From Janthinobacterium sp. CG3 (GTDB lineage: Bacteria > Pseudomonadota > Gammaproteobacteria > Burkholderiales > Burkholderiaceae_D), in NCBI RefSeq assembly GCF_000344615.1, contig NZ_KB467824.1:711936-775935 (forward strand): a DNA stretch of 64,000 bases, written 5' to 3'. Below are positions 36,697 through 46,844 of this stretch, piece after piece. The first letter of the stretch is position 1, and each line of letters opens with the position of its first letter. The notes under the pieces are model-generated. The model saw nothing but the letters and a program-made list of their open reading frames with translations, ran no database searches and was not told the origin of the DNA. Made by a program: the position numbers and the translations under genes.

Positions 36697-37512
36697 TCAG
36701 CAGCGCGTGACGTCGACCAGCAGGCGGTCGTATTCGGTCTTGGCGACCTTGTAGCATTCGCCCGCGTAGCGTTCCAGGCCGTGGCGGTCGAGCACGGTAA
36801 TGTTGCCGCGGCGGTAGTGGATCAAGCCTTCGTCCTGCAGCTTACCGGCGGCGGCGGTGATGCTTTCGCGGCGCACGCCCAGCATGATTGAAATCAATTC
36901 CTGCGTCACTTTCAATTCGTTCGACGGCGAGCGGTCCAGGCGGTCCAGCAGCCAGCGGCACAGCTTTTGCTCGATCGAGCTGTGGCGCCCGCCCACTGCG
37001 TTCTGCGCCATCTGGGCGAACAGCGCGTTGGTATAGCGCATCAGCAACTGGGGCAGCGCGCCGCCCTGGTTGAAGGCGTCGCGCAGGTAGCGCGTCTTCA
37101 GACGGTAGCCGTAACCGGCGCTTTGCACCACGGCGCCGCACATGGCACGCTCGCCCGGCAGCAGCGACGCGCCGGCGACGCCTTCATGGCCAACCACGGC
37201 GATTTCCGTGGTGGCGCCGTCTTCCATGACGTACAGCAGCGAGACGATGGCGGTGGTGGGGAAATAGGCGTAGTCGAGCGTGCTGCCGTAGTCGAACAGT
37301 TCTTTGCCGAATGGCATCTCGACCAGTTCCAAGTGTTCGAACAGCGATTCCAGCGCGTCGCGCGGCAAGGCGGCCAGCAATTCATTTTGCTGGGTGCCGC
37401 TGTAACTGACGACCGGACGGGAAGCAACTTTGAAAGCGCGTGAGCCGGTTGGAATCGCGTGGTTCAGCGAACGGGCCTTGGGAGCGGAAGCGCTAAGTTG
37501 AGTGTCGTTCAT
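36697..37512 (-). CDS. Crp/Fnr-family transcriptional regulator
   Basis: The 271-residue protein has an N-terminal cyclic-nucleotide-binding-like domain (about 40-165, with FGKELFDYGSTLDYAYFPTTAIVSLL) and a C-terminal winged helix (about 190-255, ELKVTQELISIMLGVRRESI). It lacks the cysteine cluster of oxygen-sensing Fnr. The cAMP-binding residues are not evident, so the ligand is unknown. It converges on the histidine kinase gene. The 224-base upstream gap up to the chemotaxis receptor holds no site I can define. Confidence 0.88.
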   Translation of the reverse strand: MNDTQLSASAPKARSLNHAIPTGSRAFKVASRPVVSYSGTQQNELLAALPRDALESLFEHLELVEMPFGKELFDYGSTLDYAYFPTTAIVSLLYVMEDGATTEIAVVGHEGVAGASLLPGERAMCGAVVQSAGYGYRLKTRYLRDAFNQGGALPQLLMRYTNALFAQMAQNAVGGRHSSIEQKLCRWLLDRLDRSPSNELKVTQELISIMLGVRRESITAAAGKLQDEGLIHYRRGNITVLDRHGLERYAGECYKVAKTEYDRLLVDVTRC

Positions 37513-37736
37513 TGGTATGTCCTCACAGGCTTAATTCGATACATCAGAATGCGATCCGCCCACATGGCCGCTGGGCCGGGCGCGGGCGGCCTGCCGGCCG
37601 ACCCTGCGCAGAGTGCAGATCTCGATGTAACTACTGTAAAGCCTTATGTAGGCCGCGAACATAAGATTAGCAGTCGCTTCCGTGTAGGCTCATAGCATAA
37701 ATTTTTGTCAGCCTAGTCCTACTTCCAATACCACGG

Positions 37737-39821
37737 CTACGCTTTTCTTGGCCACACCGCTGGATTCTTGTCGTGCGCGGACAACACGCGCGGCTGGTTC
37801 GCGCTCCATAATCCGGCCGGCCGCACGGGCGCGGGCGCGGCTTTGGCGGCGCCGGCGCCCGCGTCGGGTCCGGTGCGCGACGGCGTCGCCGCGCACTCCA
37901 GCTTGAAACGGCTGACCGCGTTCGACAAGGTGGCGGTCTCGTCGCGTAGTCGGCCTGATCCTACACTGGCTTGCCCGACCAGCGCGGCGTTCTGCCGCGT
38001 CATGTCGTCGATCCGCGCCATGGCGCGGGCGATCTGGCCGATCTGCGCGCTCTGCCCGGCGCCGCCGGCGCTGATCTCGCCGATCACCTCGGCCACCTGG
38101 CGCACCGCCAGCACCACTTGCTCGATGGTCGCGCCGGCCGTTTGCACCAGTTCGCTGCCGGCGTCGACCTGGCCCACCGAGGTGCCGATCAGCGCCTTGA
38201 TTTCCAGCGCCGCCGCCGCCGAGCGTTGCGCCAGGTTGCGCACCTCGCCGGCGACCACCGCGAAGCCGCGGCCCTGGGCGCCGGCGCGGGCCGCCTCGAC
38301 GGCCGCGTTCAGCGCCAGGATGTTGGTCTGGAAGGCGATGCCGTCGATGACGCCGATGATTTCGGCGATTTTGCGCGAGCCGGCCTTGATCGCGGCCATG
38401 GTCTCGACCACCGCGACGACGCTGTGGCCGCCGCGCTGGGCCACCGCGCAGGCCGAGGCCACCAGTTGCCGGCCGCTGTCGACGTGGGCCTCGTTGCGTC
38501 GCACCGTCGCGCTCAGTTCGCGCATCGAGCCGACCGTCGCGCCCAGCGCCTCGGACTGGCTGGCGGTGTGGCCGGACAGCGCGGCGTTGCCCGCCGCCAT
38601 GTCGTCGGTGGCGGCGGCGATGACGGCGGCGCCGCCGCGGATGTCGGCCACCAGCGAGGCCAGCGCGCGCGTCATGGCGCCGAAGTCGTCGACCAGCGCG
38701 CCGATTTCATCGCGCGCGCCGGCCTCCACGCGCACCGCCAGGTTGCCGGCGGCGGCTTCGCGCACGGCTTCGCGCAGGCGCCCGATGTCGCGTGAAAACG
38801 AGGCGTAGAAGCCGGCGAACAGGTAGGCCGCCGCCAGCACCGCCAGCAGCACGGCGGCCAGCATCAGGTCGCGCCGGCCGGTGTCGCGCTCGATGCGCGC
38901 GGCCAGCAACCGGTCCAGCGTGCTAGCGGCGGCGCCGGACAGCGCGTAGAGGGCGTCGACGCTGGCGGCGCCGGCGGCGTAAAATTGCCGGCCCGAGGTT
39001 TGCAGGTAGGAGTTGCCGACCTCGTTCTTGCTGCGTTCGAGGAAGGCTTGCGCGGCCGGCAGCGCCGCCAGGTGCGGCTGCAGCGCGGCGCGGATGGCCG
39101 GGCGGCCGGCGAACAGCGCCTCGAACTGCGCCGGCGCGCGGTCGAGGTCGTGGCGGGCGATCAGCGTGGTGGCGTTCACCAACTGGTCTTCATTGGCTTC
39201 GAACAGGCCGGTGTCGATGAAGGCGGCGCCGCGGCCGGCGATTTCCGACAGGTTTTCGGCCAGCTGGGGCAGGGTGGAGAGCAGGGTGGCGCCGAGGTGG
39301 TTGGCGGCGACGTCCGGGTCCAGACTCAGGTTCGAGCGGTCCGCCACCAGCACTGCCAGCTTGCCGAGCTGCGCGATCAGCGCGCTGTGCAGGGCGAAGC
39401 TTTCCCTGGCGCCCAGTGTGGCGCCGCGCGCGCCCAGCGCCTGCCAGCGCGCGCCGACCTCGGCCCATTGCGGCAGCGCCGCCAGGTTGCCGGCGCCGCG
39501 CTGGACCAGCTCGATGCGGGCGACGCCGGCGTCGATCTGTCTGGCCAGCGCGGCGCCGCCGGGTTGCGCCTGGCCGTTCAGTCGCAGGTGCTCGAGGCCG
39601 CGGCGCTGCTGGGCCAGGCGGCTCAGCTCGTGCAATTGCCCGAGGTAGGCCAGGCCGCGCCGCTCGGCCTGCGCGAAGGCGATCGATTTGTCCAGTTCCG
39701 CCATCAGTAGCGCTGTCACCAGCAGCAGCGGCAGCAGGAACGCCAGGCAGACCAGGATGAATTTCGGCAGCAGGCGCAGGCGCTGCATCAGGGCGATTGC
39801 CGGCTTGAGGAGGATGTGCAT
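37737..39821 (-). CDS. Methyl-accepting chemotaxis protein
   Basis: This 694-residue chemoreceptor has TM1 (about 20-42), a long helical periplasmic domain of about 270 residues rich in Ala and Leu (nitrate/nitrite-sensor-like), and TM2 (about 318-338). A HAMP domain with [20 protein letters not shown] follows, then a cytoplasmic signalling domain with the hairpin tip [20 protein letters not shown]. The C-terminus lacks an obvious NWETF tether for CheR. The ligand is unknown. It fits a motile, flagellated lifestyle. Confidence 0.93.
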   Translation of the reverse strand: MHILLKPAIALMQRLRLLPKFILVCLAFLLPLLLVTALLMAELDKSIAFAQAERRGLAYLGQLHELSRLAQQRRGLEHLRLNGQAQPGGAALARQIDAGVARIELVQRGAGNLAALPQWAEVGARWQALGARGATLGARESFALHSALIAQLGKLAVLVADRSNLSLDPDVAANHLGATLLSTLPQLAENLSEIAGRGAAFIDTGLFEANEDQLVNATTLIARHDLDRAPAQFEALFAGRPAIRAALQPHLAALPAAQAFLERSKNEVGNSYLQTSGRQFYAAGAASVDALYALSGAAASTLDRLLAARIERDTGRRDLMLAAVLLAVLAAAYLFAGFYASFSRDIGRLREAVREAAAGNLAVRVEAGARDEIGALVDDFGAMTRALASLVADIRGGAAVIAAATDDMAAGNAALSGHTASQSEALGATVGSMRELSATVRRNEAHVDSGRQLVASACAVAQRGGHSVVAVVETMAAIKAGSRKIAEIIGVIDGIAFQTNILALNAAVEAARAGAQGRGFAVVAGEVRNLAQRSAAAALEIKALIGTSVGQVDAGSELVQTAGATIEQVVLAVRQVAEVIGEISAGGAGQSAQIGQIARAMARIDDMTRQNAALVGQASVGSGRLRDETATLSNAVSRFKLECAATPSRTGPDAGAGAAKAAPAPVRPAGLWSANQPRVLSAHDKNPAVWPRKA

Positions 39822-39989
39822 GCGGTGTCCAATGTGGTTTGCTTGTTGTGGGGGTATTCAATATTTCTTTTACGCAATAATGCGCGGGAATTGTGACGGC
39901 TTGATGAACCGGCTGCGGCGCGGCGTGTCCGGGCGGCGCGAAATGCCGCATAATGGCGCCACCCCCCCCCTTGAAGAAATGGTTCGCGC

Positions 39990-40658
39990 ATGCACGTACT
40001 ATTGGTGGAAGACGACGCGGTGCTGGCCGACGGTTTGGCGCGGGTGCTGAGCGCGCACGGCATGGCGGTCGACGTTGTCAACAACGGCAGCCAGGCCGAC
40101 GCGATGCTGCAGCGCGTCGAAGTGGCGGTGCTGGTGCTCGACATCGGCTTGCCAGGCATCGACGGCTTCGAAGTGGTGCGGCGCCTGCGCGCGCGCGGCA
40201 GTAGCGTGCCGGTGCTGTTGCTGACGGCGCGCGACGCCATCGAGGACCGCGTCCGCGGCCTCGAACTGGGCGCCGACGACTACCTGGTCAAACCCTTCGC
40301 CACCGCGGAACTGGTGGCGCGCCTGAAGGCGCTGGCGCGGCGCACCGCGCCGCAGCCGGCGGTGCTGGCGTTGGGCCGGCTCACGCTCGACAGCAACAGC
40401 AAGCGCGCCCGCGTCGGCGAGCGCGTCGTCGACCTGTCGGTGCGCGAATGGGCGGTGCTGGAATACCTGCTGCAACACGGCACCCGGGTGGTGTCGAAGC
40501 AGCAGATCATCGACGCCATCCTGCCCTGGGGCGAGGACGTGACGCTGAACGCGGTCGAGGTCTACGTCTCGCGCCTGCGCCTGAAGCTGGGCGACGCCGG
40601 CGTCAACATCCGCACCATCCGCGGCTTTGGCTACATGCTGGAAACGGCGCCCGCCTGA
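39990..40658 (+). CDS. OmpR-family response regulator (TctD/QseB type)
   Basis: This 222-residue regulator has a receiver domain at about 1-115 (VEDDAVLADGL, and the phospho-acceptor Asp in LVLDIGLPGIDGF). A C-terminal winged helix occupies about 130-220 (LSVREWAVLEYLLQHGTRVVSKQQI, VYVSRLRLKLGDAGVNIRTIRGFGYML). A nine-C run lies 20-28 bases before the ATG, and the ribosome-binding site is weak. The kinase gene starts 38 bases after the stop. Confidence 0.94.
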   Translation: MHVLLVEDDAVLADGLARVLSAHGMAVDVVNNGSQADAMLQRVEVAVLVLDIGLPGIDGFEVVRRLRARGSSVPVLLLTARDAIEDRVRGLELGADDYLVKPFATAELVARLKALARRTAPQPAVLALGRLTLDSNSKRARVGERVVDLSVREWAVLEYLLQHGTRVVSKQQIIDAILPWGEDVTLNAVEVYVSRLRLKLGDAGVNIRTIRGFGYMLETAPA

Positions 40659-40695
40659 TGGCACGCCCGAGCAAGCCGCCGCGCCCTCCCCGCTG

Positions 40696-42057
40696 ATGGC
40701 AACGACCAGCATCCGCATGCGTCTGCTGAAGTGGTTGATCGGCCCGATCCTGCTGCTCAACCTGGCCGGCGGCGCGCTGATCTACGCGCTGGCCTGGATG
40801 CCGGCCCAGAGCGCCTTCGACCAGGGCTTGCAGGACGCCGCCGGCGCCCTCGGCGCGCGCCTGGGCGCGGACGCGGCCGGCGTGCGCATCGACCTGCCGC
40901 GCCAGGCCGAGCAGGTGCTGCGCGGCGACGCCGTCGACGCCGTGTATTTCGTCGTGCGCGGCGGCGACGGGCGCGCCATCGCCGGCGACGCCGACTTTCC
41001 GCCGCTGCGCCGCGGCGGCGCGGCCGGCGCCGCCGCGCCGGTCTACGACGGCGCGGTGCGCGGCGAGCCGGTGCGCATCGTCGCCGCGCTCGCCCGCGTC
41101 GGCGGCCACGAGGTCGGCATCGGCGTCGCCAAGACCTTGCGCAAGCGCCTGCAAGCGCGCGCCGCCACCGTGCGCGCGCTGGTGCTGCTGGAGGCGCTGT
41201 TCACGCTGGCCTCGGTCGGCCTGATCTGGTTTTCGGTGACCAACGGCCTGCGGCCGCTGAACCGCATGCGCGCCGACTTGAACGGCCGCGGCGGCGACGA
41301 CCTGGCACCGCTCGAGGCCGGGCAGTTGCCGGGCGAGCTGGCGCCGGTGCTGCGCGCCTTCAACGGCCTGCTCGAACGGATGCGCGACGGCGCCAGGGCC
41401 CAGCACGATTTCCTGGCCAACGTGGCGCACCAGTTGCGCACCCCGCTGGCCGGCCTGCGCAGCCAGCTTGAATGGCTGGAAAAGCGCCCCGGCGCCGAGC
41501 CGGACACGGCCAACTCGATCCGCCTGATGCTGCTGTCGACCGAGCGCATGATCCGCCAGACCAACCAGTTGCTGGCGCTGGCGCGGGCCGAGCCGAGCCA
41601 TTTTGAAAAGACCCGCCTGGAGCCGCTCGCGCTGGAGCGCCTGGTGGAGGAGTCGATCCAGTATTTCGTCGAGGAGGCGGCCAAGAAGGCCATCGACCTC
41701 GGCTTCGACCTGCGCGCCACCACGGTGCGCGGCGACCGCTTCCTGCTGCGCGACCTGATCGACAACCTGGTCGACAACGCCATCCGCTACACGCCGGCGG
41801 GCGGCGTCGTCACCGTCGGCTGCCGCCCGGACGGCGCCGGCGGCCTGTTGACGGTCGAGGACTCCGGCCCCGGCATCGCGCCCGACAAGCGCGAACTGGT
41901 GTTCAGCCGCTTCGTCCGGCTCGACGACAAGAGCACCGGCAGCGGCCTGGGCCTGGCGATCGTGCGCGACATCGCGCTGGCCCACGGCGCCGCCATCGCC
42001 ATCGACGCCGCGCCCGGCGCCGGCGGCATGCTGTTGTCGGTGCGCTTCCCGGCCTGA
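40696..42057 (+). CDS. Sensor histidine kinase (TctE/QseC type)
   Basis: This 453-residue kinase has TM1 (about 13-35), a 2CSK_N-type periplasmic sensor (about 35-160), and TM2 (about 165-190). A HAMP-like linker leads to a HisKA domain with His in FLANVAHQLRTPLAGL. The HATPase domain has DNLVDNAIRYTPAGGVV and SGLGLAIVRDIA. The N-terminal domain type is shared with tricarboxylate sensors, so a carboxylate signal is plausible. ATG 40696 gives a natural membrane-anchored start. It pairs with the preceding regulator. Confidence 0.93.
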   Translation: MATTSIRMRLLKWLIGPILLLNLAGGALIYALAWMPAQSAFDQGLQDAAGALGARLGADAAGVRIDLPRQAEQVLRGDAVDAVYFVVRGGDGRAIAGDADFPPLRRGGAAGAAAPVYDGAVRGEPVRIVAALARVGGHEVGIGVAKTLRKRLQARAATVRALVLLEALFTLASVGLIWFSVTNGLRPLNRMRADLNGRGGDDLAPLEAGQLPGELAPVLRAFNGLLERMRDGARAQHDFLANVAHQLRTPLAGLRSQLEWLEKRPGAEPDTANSIRLMLLSTERMIRQTNQLLALARAEPSHFEKTRLEPLALERLVEESIQYFVEEAAKKAIDLGFDLRATTVRGDRFLLRDLIDNLVDNAIRYTPAGGVVTVGCRPDGAGGLLTVEDSGPGIAPDKRELVFSRFVRLDDKSTGSGLGLAIVRDIALAHGAAIAIDAAPGAGGMLLSVRFPA

Positions 42058-42110
42058 GTCTGGCGCCGTAGGTCGGCCGAGCCCGTCAGGGCGCCAGCCG
42101 ACCGGCGTAG

Positions 42111-42449
42111 TCAGTGGCCCGGCGTCGGGATTGCGCCGCGCTCAGCGGGCTCGGATACGCGGACGCCGGTGCAGACGCCGTCCTTGAAGTGCATTTCGGC
42201 GACCAGGCCGCAGCCGCGCCACTGGGCGATGTCGTTGCCGTGGTCCATTGCGCCGTAGAAGGTCCAGTTGCCCGCCCGGGCGATGGCGAAGCGCGGGTCT
42301 TTGCCGACGAAGGCGCTGGCCGGCTCGAAGCGGGCGCGGAAGCGCAGGCGTTGCAGCCGGCGCTTGCGGCGCAGCAGCACGAGCAGCGTCGGCGCGGTAA
42401 GGGCGAGGGCCAGCAAGGCAAGCAGGGCGGCGAGGGTGGTGGTGGGCAT
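42111..42449 (-). CDS. Small membrane-anchored hypothetical protein
   Basis: This 112-residue protein is not one I recognise. An N-terminal hydrophobic segment (about 4-26, Leu/Ala-rich) is followed by a strongly basic stretch ([16 protein letters not shown]). A small globular part contains [18 protein letters not shown] and [16 protein letters not shown], with two Cys. The positive-inside rule puts the C-terminus in the cytoplasm. It lies between the two-component kinase and prfC and reads toward the kinase gene. Confidence 0.6.
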   Translation of the reverse strand: MPTTTLAALLALLALALTAPTLLVLLRRKRRLQRLRFRARFEPASAFVGKDPRFAIARAGNWTFYGAMDHGNDIAQWRGCGLVAEMHFKDGVCTGVRVSEPAERGAIPTPGH

Positions 42450-42563
42450 CGCCGCAGTATACCCGACCGCCCGCGCGCGCCGCGGCCGGCGCCGGCGGCA
42501 TATCAGTTCACACGAAACAGGCAAGTGTCTGTAAAATTGAGGGTTTTGCGCAAGGGCCATAAT

Positions 42564-44243
42564 ATGGCCACGACTATGGCCAACGATACCGTTTTGAACA
42601 CCCCCGACAATTCCGACTCCGCCGCCCCGGCGCCGACGTCGAAGGCGCCCGCCGCGATCGCCCGCGAGGTGCAGCGGCGCCGCACCTTCGGCATCATTTC
42701 CCATCCCGACGCCGGCAAGACCACGCTGACCGAGAAACTGCTGCTGTTCTCGGGCGCGATCCAGCTGGCCGGCACCGTCAAGGCGCGCAAAAGCGGCCGC
42801 CACGCCACCTCCGACTGGATGGAGATCGAGAAGCAGCGCGGCATTTCGGTGGCCAGCTCGGTGATGCAGTTCGAGCACCGCGGCCACGTCATCAACCTGC
42901 TCGACACCCCCGGCCACCAGGACTTCTCGGAAGACACCTACCGCGTGCTGACGGCGGTCGACTCGGCCCTGATGGTGATCGACGCGGCCAAGGGCGTCGA
43001 GGCGCAGACCATCAAGCTGCTGGCGGTGTGCCGCATGCGCAATACGCCGATCGTCACGTTCATGAACAAGATGGACCGCGAAACGCGCGATCCGCTCGAC
43101 CTGCTCGACGAACTCGAGTCGGTGCTGAAAATCCAGTGCGCCCCCGTTACCTGGCCCATCGGCATGGGCAAGAACTTCCGCGGCGTGTACCACCTGCTGC
43201 GCGACGAGATCATGCTGTTCAAGGCCGGCGACGAGAAGGCCGACCAGACTTTCGAGGTCATCAAGGGTATCGACAATCCGCGCCTGTCGGAGATGTTCCC
43301 GCTGGAGATCGAGCAGCTGAAGATGGAGGTCGAGCTGGTCCACGGCGCCTCGCATCCGTTCGACCTCGAGCAGTTCCTCGCCGGCGTGCAGACGCCGGTG
43401 TTCTTCGGATCGGCCATCAACAACTTCGGCGTGCGCGAGATCCTATCGGCGCTGGTCGACTGGGCCCCGGCGCCGCGCCAGCGCGACGCCACCGTGCGCG
43501 TGGTGGCGCCGGCCGAGGTGCCGTTCTCCGGCTTCGTCTTCAAGATCCAGGCGAATATGGACCCGGCCCACCGCGACCGCATCGCCTTCCTGCGCGTGTG
43601 CTCGGGTCGCTTCGAACGCGGCATGAAGGTCAAGCATCTACGCCTGGGCCGCGAGATCAAGGTGTCCAACGTCGTCACCTTCATGGCTTCGTCGCGCGAG
43701 CAGGTCGAGGAGGCCTACGCCGGCGATATCATCGGCCTGCCGAACCATGGCAACATGCAGATCGGCGACAGCTTCTCCGAGGGCGAGATGCTGCAGTTCA
43801 CCGGCATCCCCTACTTCGCGCCGGATTTCTTCCGCTCGGTGCGCATCCGCAACCCCTTGAAGATCAAGCAGTTGCACAAGGGTTTGCAGCAGCTCGGCGA
43901 GGAGGGCGCGGTGCAGGTCTTCAAGCCGGTCCAGGGCGGCGAGCTGGTGCTGGGCGCGGTCGGCGTGTTGCAGTTCGAAGTGGTCGCCAGCCGCCTGCTC
44001 AACGAGTACGGCGTCGACGCCGTGTTCGAGGGCACCAGCATCAGCAGCGCGCGTTGGGTCAGCTGCGACGACAAGCGCGTGCTGCAGGACTTCGAGGCGG
44101 CGCTGGGCCACAACGTCGCCTACGACGCGGCCGGCAACATGGCCTACCTGGCCACCTCGGGCGTGAATTTGCGCCTGACCGAGGAGCGCTGGCCGAAGCT
44201 GACCTTCCACGCCACCCGCGAGCACGCGGTCAAGCTGGCCTAG
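42564..44243 (+). CDS. prfC: Peptide chain release factor 3
   Basis: RF3 is a GTPase that recycles RF1 and RF2 from the ribosome after termination. The 559-residue protein has the G1 motif [16 protein letters not shown]3 DTPGHQDF, and G4 NKMDRE, with the later translation-factor domains to the C-terminus. It has an N-terminal extension of about 28 residues compared with E. coli RF3, ahead of the [16 protein letters not shown] segment. AAGGG precedes ATG 42564, and ATG 42576 is an alternative. A strong terminator follows. Confidence 0.96.
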   Translation: MATTMANDTVLNTPDNSDSAAPAPTSKAPAAIAREVQRRRTFGIISHPDAGKTTLTEKLLLFSGAIQLAGTVKARKSGRHATSDWMEIEKQRGISVASSVMQFEHRGHVINLLDTPGHQDFSEDTYRVLTAVDSALMVIDAAKGVEAQTIKLLAVCRMRNTPIVTFMNKMDRETRDPLDLLDELESVLKIQCAPVTWPIGMGKNFRGVYHLLRDEIMLFKAGDEKADQTFEVIKGIDNPRLSEMFPLEIEQLKMEVELVHGASHPFDLEQFLAGVQTPVFFGSAINNFGVREILSALVDWAPAPRQRDATVRVVAPAEVPFSGFVFKIQANMDPAHRDRIAFLRVCSGRFERGMKVKHLRLGREIKVSNVVTFMASSREQVEEAYAGDIIGLPNHGNMQIGDSFSEGEMLQFTGIPYFAPDFFRSVRIRNPLKIKQLHKGLQQLGEEGAVQVFKPVQGGELVLGAVGVLQFEVVASRLLNEYGVDAVFEGTSISSARWVSCDDKRVLQDFEAALGHNVAYDAAGNMAYLATSGVNLRLTEERWPKLTFHATREHAVKLA

Positions 44244-44262
44244 GCCGGCGTTCGCGGCGCTG

Positions 44263-44301
44263 AAAAGCCGTCCGGCCCGTGGTGGGGCGGACGGCTTTTT
44301 T
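44263..44301 (+). terminator. Intrinsic terminator after prfC
   Basis: AAAAGCCGTCCG (44263-44274) pairs with CGGACGGCTTTT (44288-44299), a 12-bp stem, with T continuing after it. The flanking A-run means it could also act on minus-strand transcripts from the GGDEF-EAL gene. Confidence 0.93.
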
Positions 44302-44391
44302 GCGTTTTGGATGGCCTCGGCGGCCGGCTTGTAAACCGCGGGCGCGATCCCGGCTTGTTGCCTGTGCTTGGAACGGGCCCGGCGCGCCGCG

Positions 44392-46305
44392 CTACAGCGC
44401 CAGCGACTGCGCCGGGCGCCAGTCCTGGCGCTCGCGCAGCAGCGCCGTCAACTGCTCGGCCGCCATCGGCCGGGCGTAGTAGTAGCCCTGCACGATGTCG
44501 CAGCCGGCGCGGCGCAGGAAGGCCGCCTGCTGCGCCGTCTCGACGCCCTCGGCCACCACCGTCAGGTTCAGGCTGTGCGCCATGGCGATGATGGCGGTGG
44601 CGATCGGCTCGCCGTCGCCGGGCAGGTCGTGCACGAAGCTGCGGTCGATCTTCAACTGGTCGATGGGGAAGCGCTTCAAATAGGACATCGACGAGTAGCC
44701 GGTGCCGAAGTCGTCGATCGACAGGTGGATGCCGGCGTCTTGGAAACGCTGCATCAGCTCGACGTTGGCGTGCACGTTCTCCATCAGCACGCCCTCGGTG
44801 ATTTCCAGCTCCAGCAGGCCGGCCGGCAGCGCCGTTTCGGCCAGGATCGCCAGGATGTCGTCCATCAGGGCGCCGTCGCGGGTTTGGCAGGACGACAGGT
44901 TCACCGCCACGTGCTCGATCGTTTCAAGCAGGCCGGCGGCGCGCCACGCCGCCGCCTGGCGGCAGGCCGTCTGCAGCACCCAGCGCCCGAGTCCGACGAT
45001 GATGCCGCTTTCCTCGGCCACCGGGATGAACTCGGCCGGGCTGACCTGGCCCAGTTCCTGGCAGGTCCAGCGCGTCAGCGCCTCGACGCCGATGATGCGG
45101 CCGCTGCGCAGGTCGATCTGCGGCTGGTAGTGCAGGTACAGCTCGCCGTTGTCGAGCGCCTTGCGCAGGTTCGCCTCCATCGCCAGGCGCTTTTGCGCGC
45201 GCAGCTCCATCTCCGCCTGGAACACGGCGTAGCAGTTCTTGCCCTGGTTCTTGGCGTGGTACATCGCCGTGTCGGCGCTGCGCGTGAGCGTTTGGGCGTC
45301 GCGCGCGTCGACCGGGTACAGGCTCATGCCGATGCTGGCGCTGACGTACAGCTCGTGGCTGTCGAGCGCGAACGGCGCCGCCAGCGCCGCCAGGATCTTG
45401 CGCGCGACGCTTTCCAGCTCCGTGACGGCGTCCGCCGGCTCGACCAGCACGACGAATTCGTCGCCGCCGATGCGGCAGATGATGTCGCCGCCGCGCAGGA
45501 TGGCGATCAGGCGCTGCGCCACCATCTTCAGCAGGACGTCGCCGCAGTTGTGGCCGAGCGTGTCGTTGACCACCTTGAAATTGTCCAGGTCCAGCAGCAG
45601 CAGGCCGACGCTGGTGTCCTGGCGGTCGGCGCGGGTCAGCGCGAACGCCAGGCGTTCGTTGAACTCGTGCCGGTTCGGCAGCTCCGTGACCGGGTCGACG
45701 TGGGCCAGGTAGTGCAGGTGGGCCTCGGCGTCGCGCGTCGCCTGGCGCGTGCGCGCGACCATCAGGTAGGCCAGCACGAACGAGCACAGCGCGACGGCCA
45801 GCGTGAAGCCGGCGTAGGCCAGCAGGCGCTGGTACAACTGCGCCATGCTGGCGCGTATCATCACCGAGCCGATCGCCCCGCCGTTGGCCTCGATCGGTTC
45901 GAGCACCTCGACGAAGCTGGCGCGGTAGCGGAAGCGGGCGCCCAGCAACTGCGCCGACGGCGGCCCCAGCGCGTCGGCGTCGGCGCGCCGGTAGTGCGCG
46001 AACAGCAGGCCGTCGGCGCCGAAGATGCCGGCGTTGCGCACGCTCGGCGAGGCCGCCAGGCCGGCCAGCAGCTCCTCGCCGGCGCGCTGGTCGGCGAACA
46101 GCAGGGCGGCGCCGCTGTTGTTGCCGACCATGCGCGCCTGGATCCGCAAGTCCTCCACCATGGCGCTGCGCAGCGCGGCGAACTGGAACAGGACCAGCAC
46201 CACGCTGGCCAGCAGCATGATGGCGCCCGAGATGATCAGGTTCAGGCGCGCCATTTTGCTGCCGAGCAGACGCGCCGGGCGGGCCAGCTTGGGTGGCTCG
46301 ATCAT
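44392..46305 (-). CDS. YfiN-like GGDEF-EAL membrane protein (c-di-GMP)
   Basis: This 637-residue protein has TM1 (about 20-43), a periplasmic CHASE8-like domain (about 45-145), TM2 (about 155-178), a GGDEF domain with the intact RIGGDEFVVL motif, and an EAL domain with EALTRW, DDFGTGYSS, KIDRSFV and VAEGVET. Both c-di-GMP synthase and phosphodiesterase sites look complete. It overlaps the yfiR-like gene by 4 bases. In the known Pseudomonas YfiBNR system YfiR represses YfiN from the periplasm; the same relation is inferred here, although YfiN itself lacks an EAL domain. Confidence 0.92.
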   Translation of the reverse strand: MIEPPKLARPARLLGSKMARLNLIISGAIMLLASVVLVLFQFAALRSAMVEDLRIQARMVGNNSGAALLFADQRAGEELLAGLAASPSVRNAGIFGADGLLFAHYRRADADALGPPSAQLLGARFRYRASFVEVLEPIEANGGAIGSVMIRASMAQLYQRLLAYAGFTLAVALCSFVLAYLMVARTRQATRDAEAHLHYLAHVDPVTELPNRHEFNERLAFALTRADRQDTSVGLLLLDLDNFKVVNDTLGHNCGDVLLKMVAQRLIAILRGGDIICRIGGDEFVVLVEPADAVTELESVARKILAALAAPFALDSHELYVSASIGMSLYPVDARDAQTLTRSADTAMYHAKNQGKNCYAVFQAEMELRAQKRLAMEANLRKALDNGELYLHYQPQIDLRSGRIIGVEALTRWTCQELGQVSPAEFIPVAEESGIIVGLGRWVLQTACRQAAAWRAAGLLETIEHVAVNLSSCQTRDGALMDDILAILAETALPAGLLELEITEGVLMENVHANVELMQRFQDAGIHLSIDDFGTGYSSMSYLKRFPIDQLKIDRSFVHDLPGDGEPIATAIIAMAHSLNLTVVAEGVETAQQAAFLRRAGCDIVQGYYYARPMAAEQLTALLRERQDWRPAQSLAL

Positions 46306-46844
46306 TGCACGCTCCTGGCCAGGCGCAGCAGCTTTGAACTCAGCGTCAGGCGCGCCAGGCGCAGCGCCGTCAGGTCGACGTCGAAGCCGATGCGCCGGTT
46401 CTCGACGCTGAGCGCGATCGCCACGCCGTCGTCGCCGGCGCCGCGCTCGTCGGCGACGGTCAGCACGCTGGCGCCGGCCAGGTCCTTGCGCAACTGGGTC
46501 CAGCGCTCGCGGTCCTGGCCGTCGAGTATCAGGATCTGGCAGCCGCGCGCGCCGTCGCGCCCGCCCAGCGTGCGCACGCTGACCTGGTGGCCCTTGACCA
46601 GCTTGTCGTTCAGCGCCCCCAGCGCCGGCAGCAGCTTGTTGCCGGCGTAGGCGCAGATGGTCATCGCGGCACCGCCGGGCAGGGCTTCGCCGGGCCAGTC
46701 GGTAAACACGGCGAAGTTGAACACGAAGGCCGCCTTCAAGTCGTATTCCGGCACCGCCTGGGCGCGCGCCGGCGCCTGCCATTGCAGGCACAGCGCGCCC
46801 AGCAGCGCGCAGGCGGCGCGCCCCGGGGCGCCCTTAAAACGCAT
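46302..46844 (-). CDS. YfiR-family periplasmic protein
   Basis: This 180-residue protein of the YfiR (DUF4154) family has an N-terminal signal peptide (about 1-28, ending ARAQA) and the family text EYDLKAAFVFNFAVFTDWP. LPALGALNDKLVKGHQVSVR, CQILIL and the C-terminal NRRIGFDVDLTALRLARLTLSSKLL are also typical. YfiR proteins inhibit a partner diguanylate cyclase in a redox- or ligand-dependent way. It overlaps the TonB receptor gene by 11 bases and the YfiN-like gene by 4, so all three are coupled. Confidence 0.88.
   Translation of the reverse strand: MRFKGAPGRAACALLGALCLQWQAPARAQAVPEYDLKAAFVFNFAVFTDWPGEALPGGAAMTICAYAGNKLLPALGALNDKLVKGHQVSVRTLGGRDGARGCQILILDGQDRERWTQLRKDLAGASVLTVADERGAGDDGVAIALSVENRRIGFDVDLTALRLARLTLSSKLLRLARSVQ

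Noticed and set aside
39962..39970. Nine-C run before the OmpR-type regulator as a phase-variable site
   Set aside because: It is short, is outside the coding region and has no associated variable-surface gene; weak as a switch.
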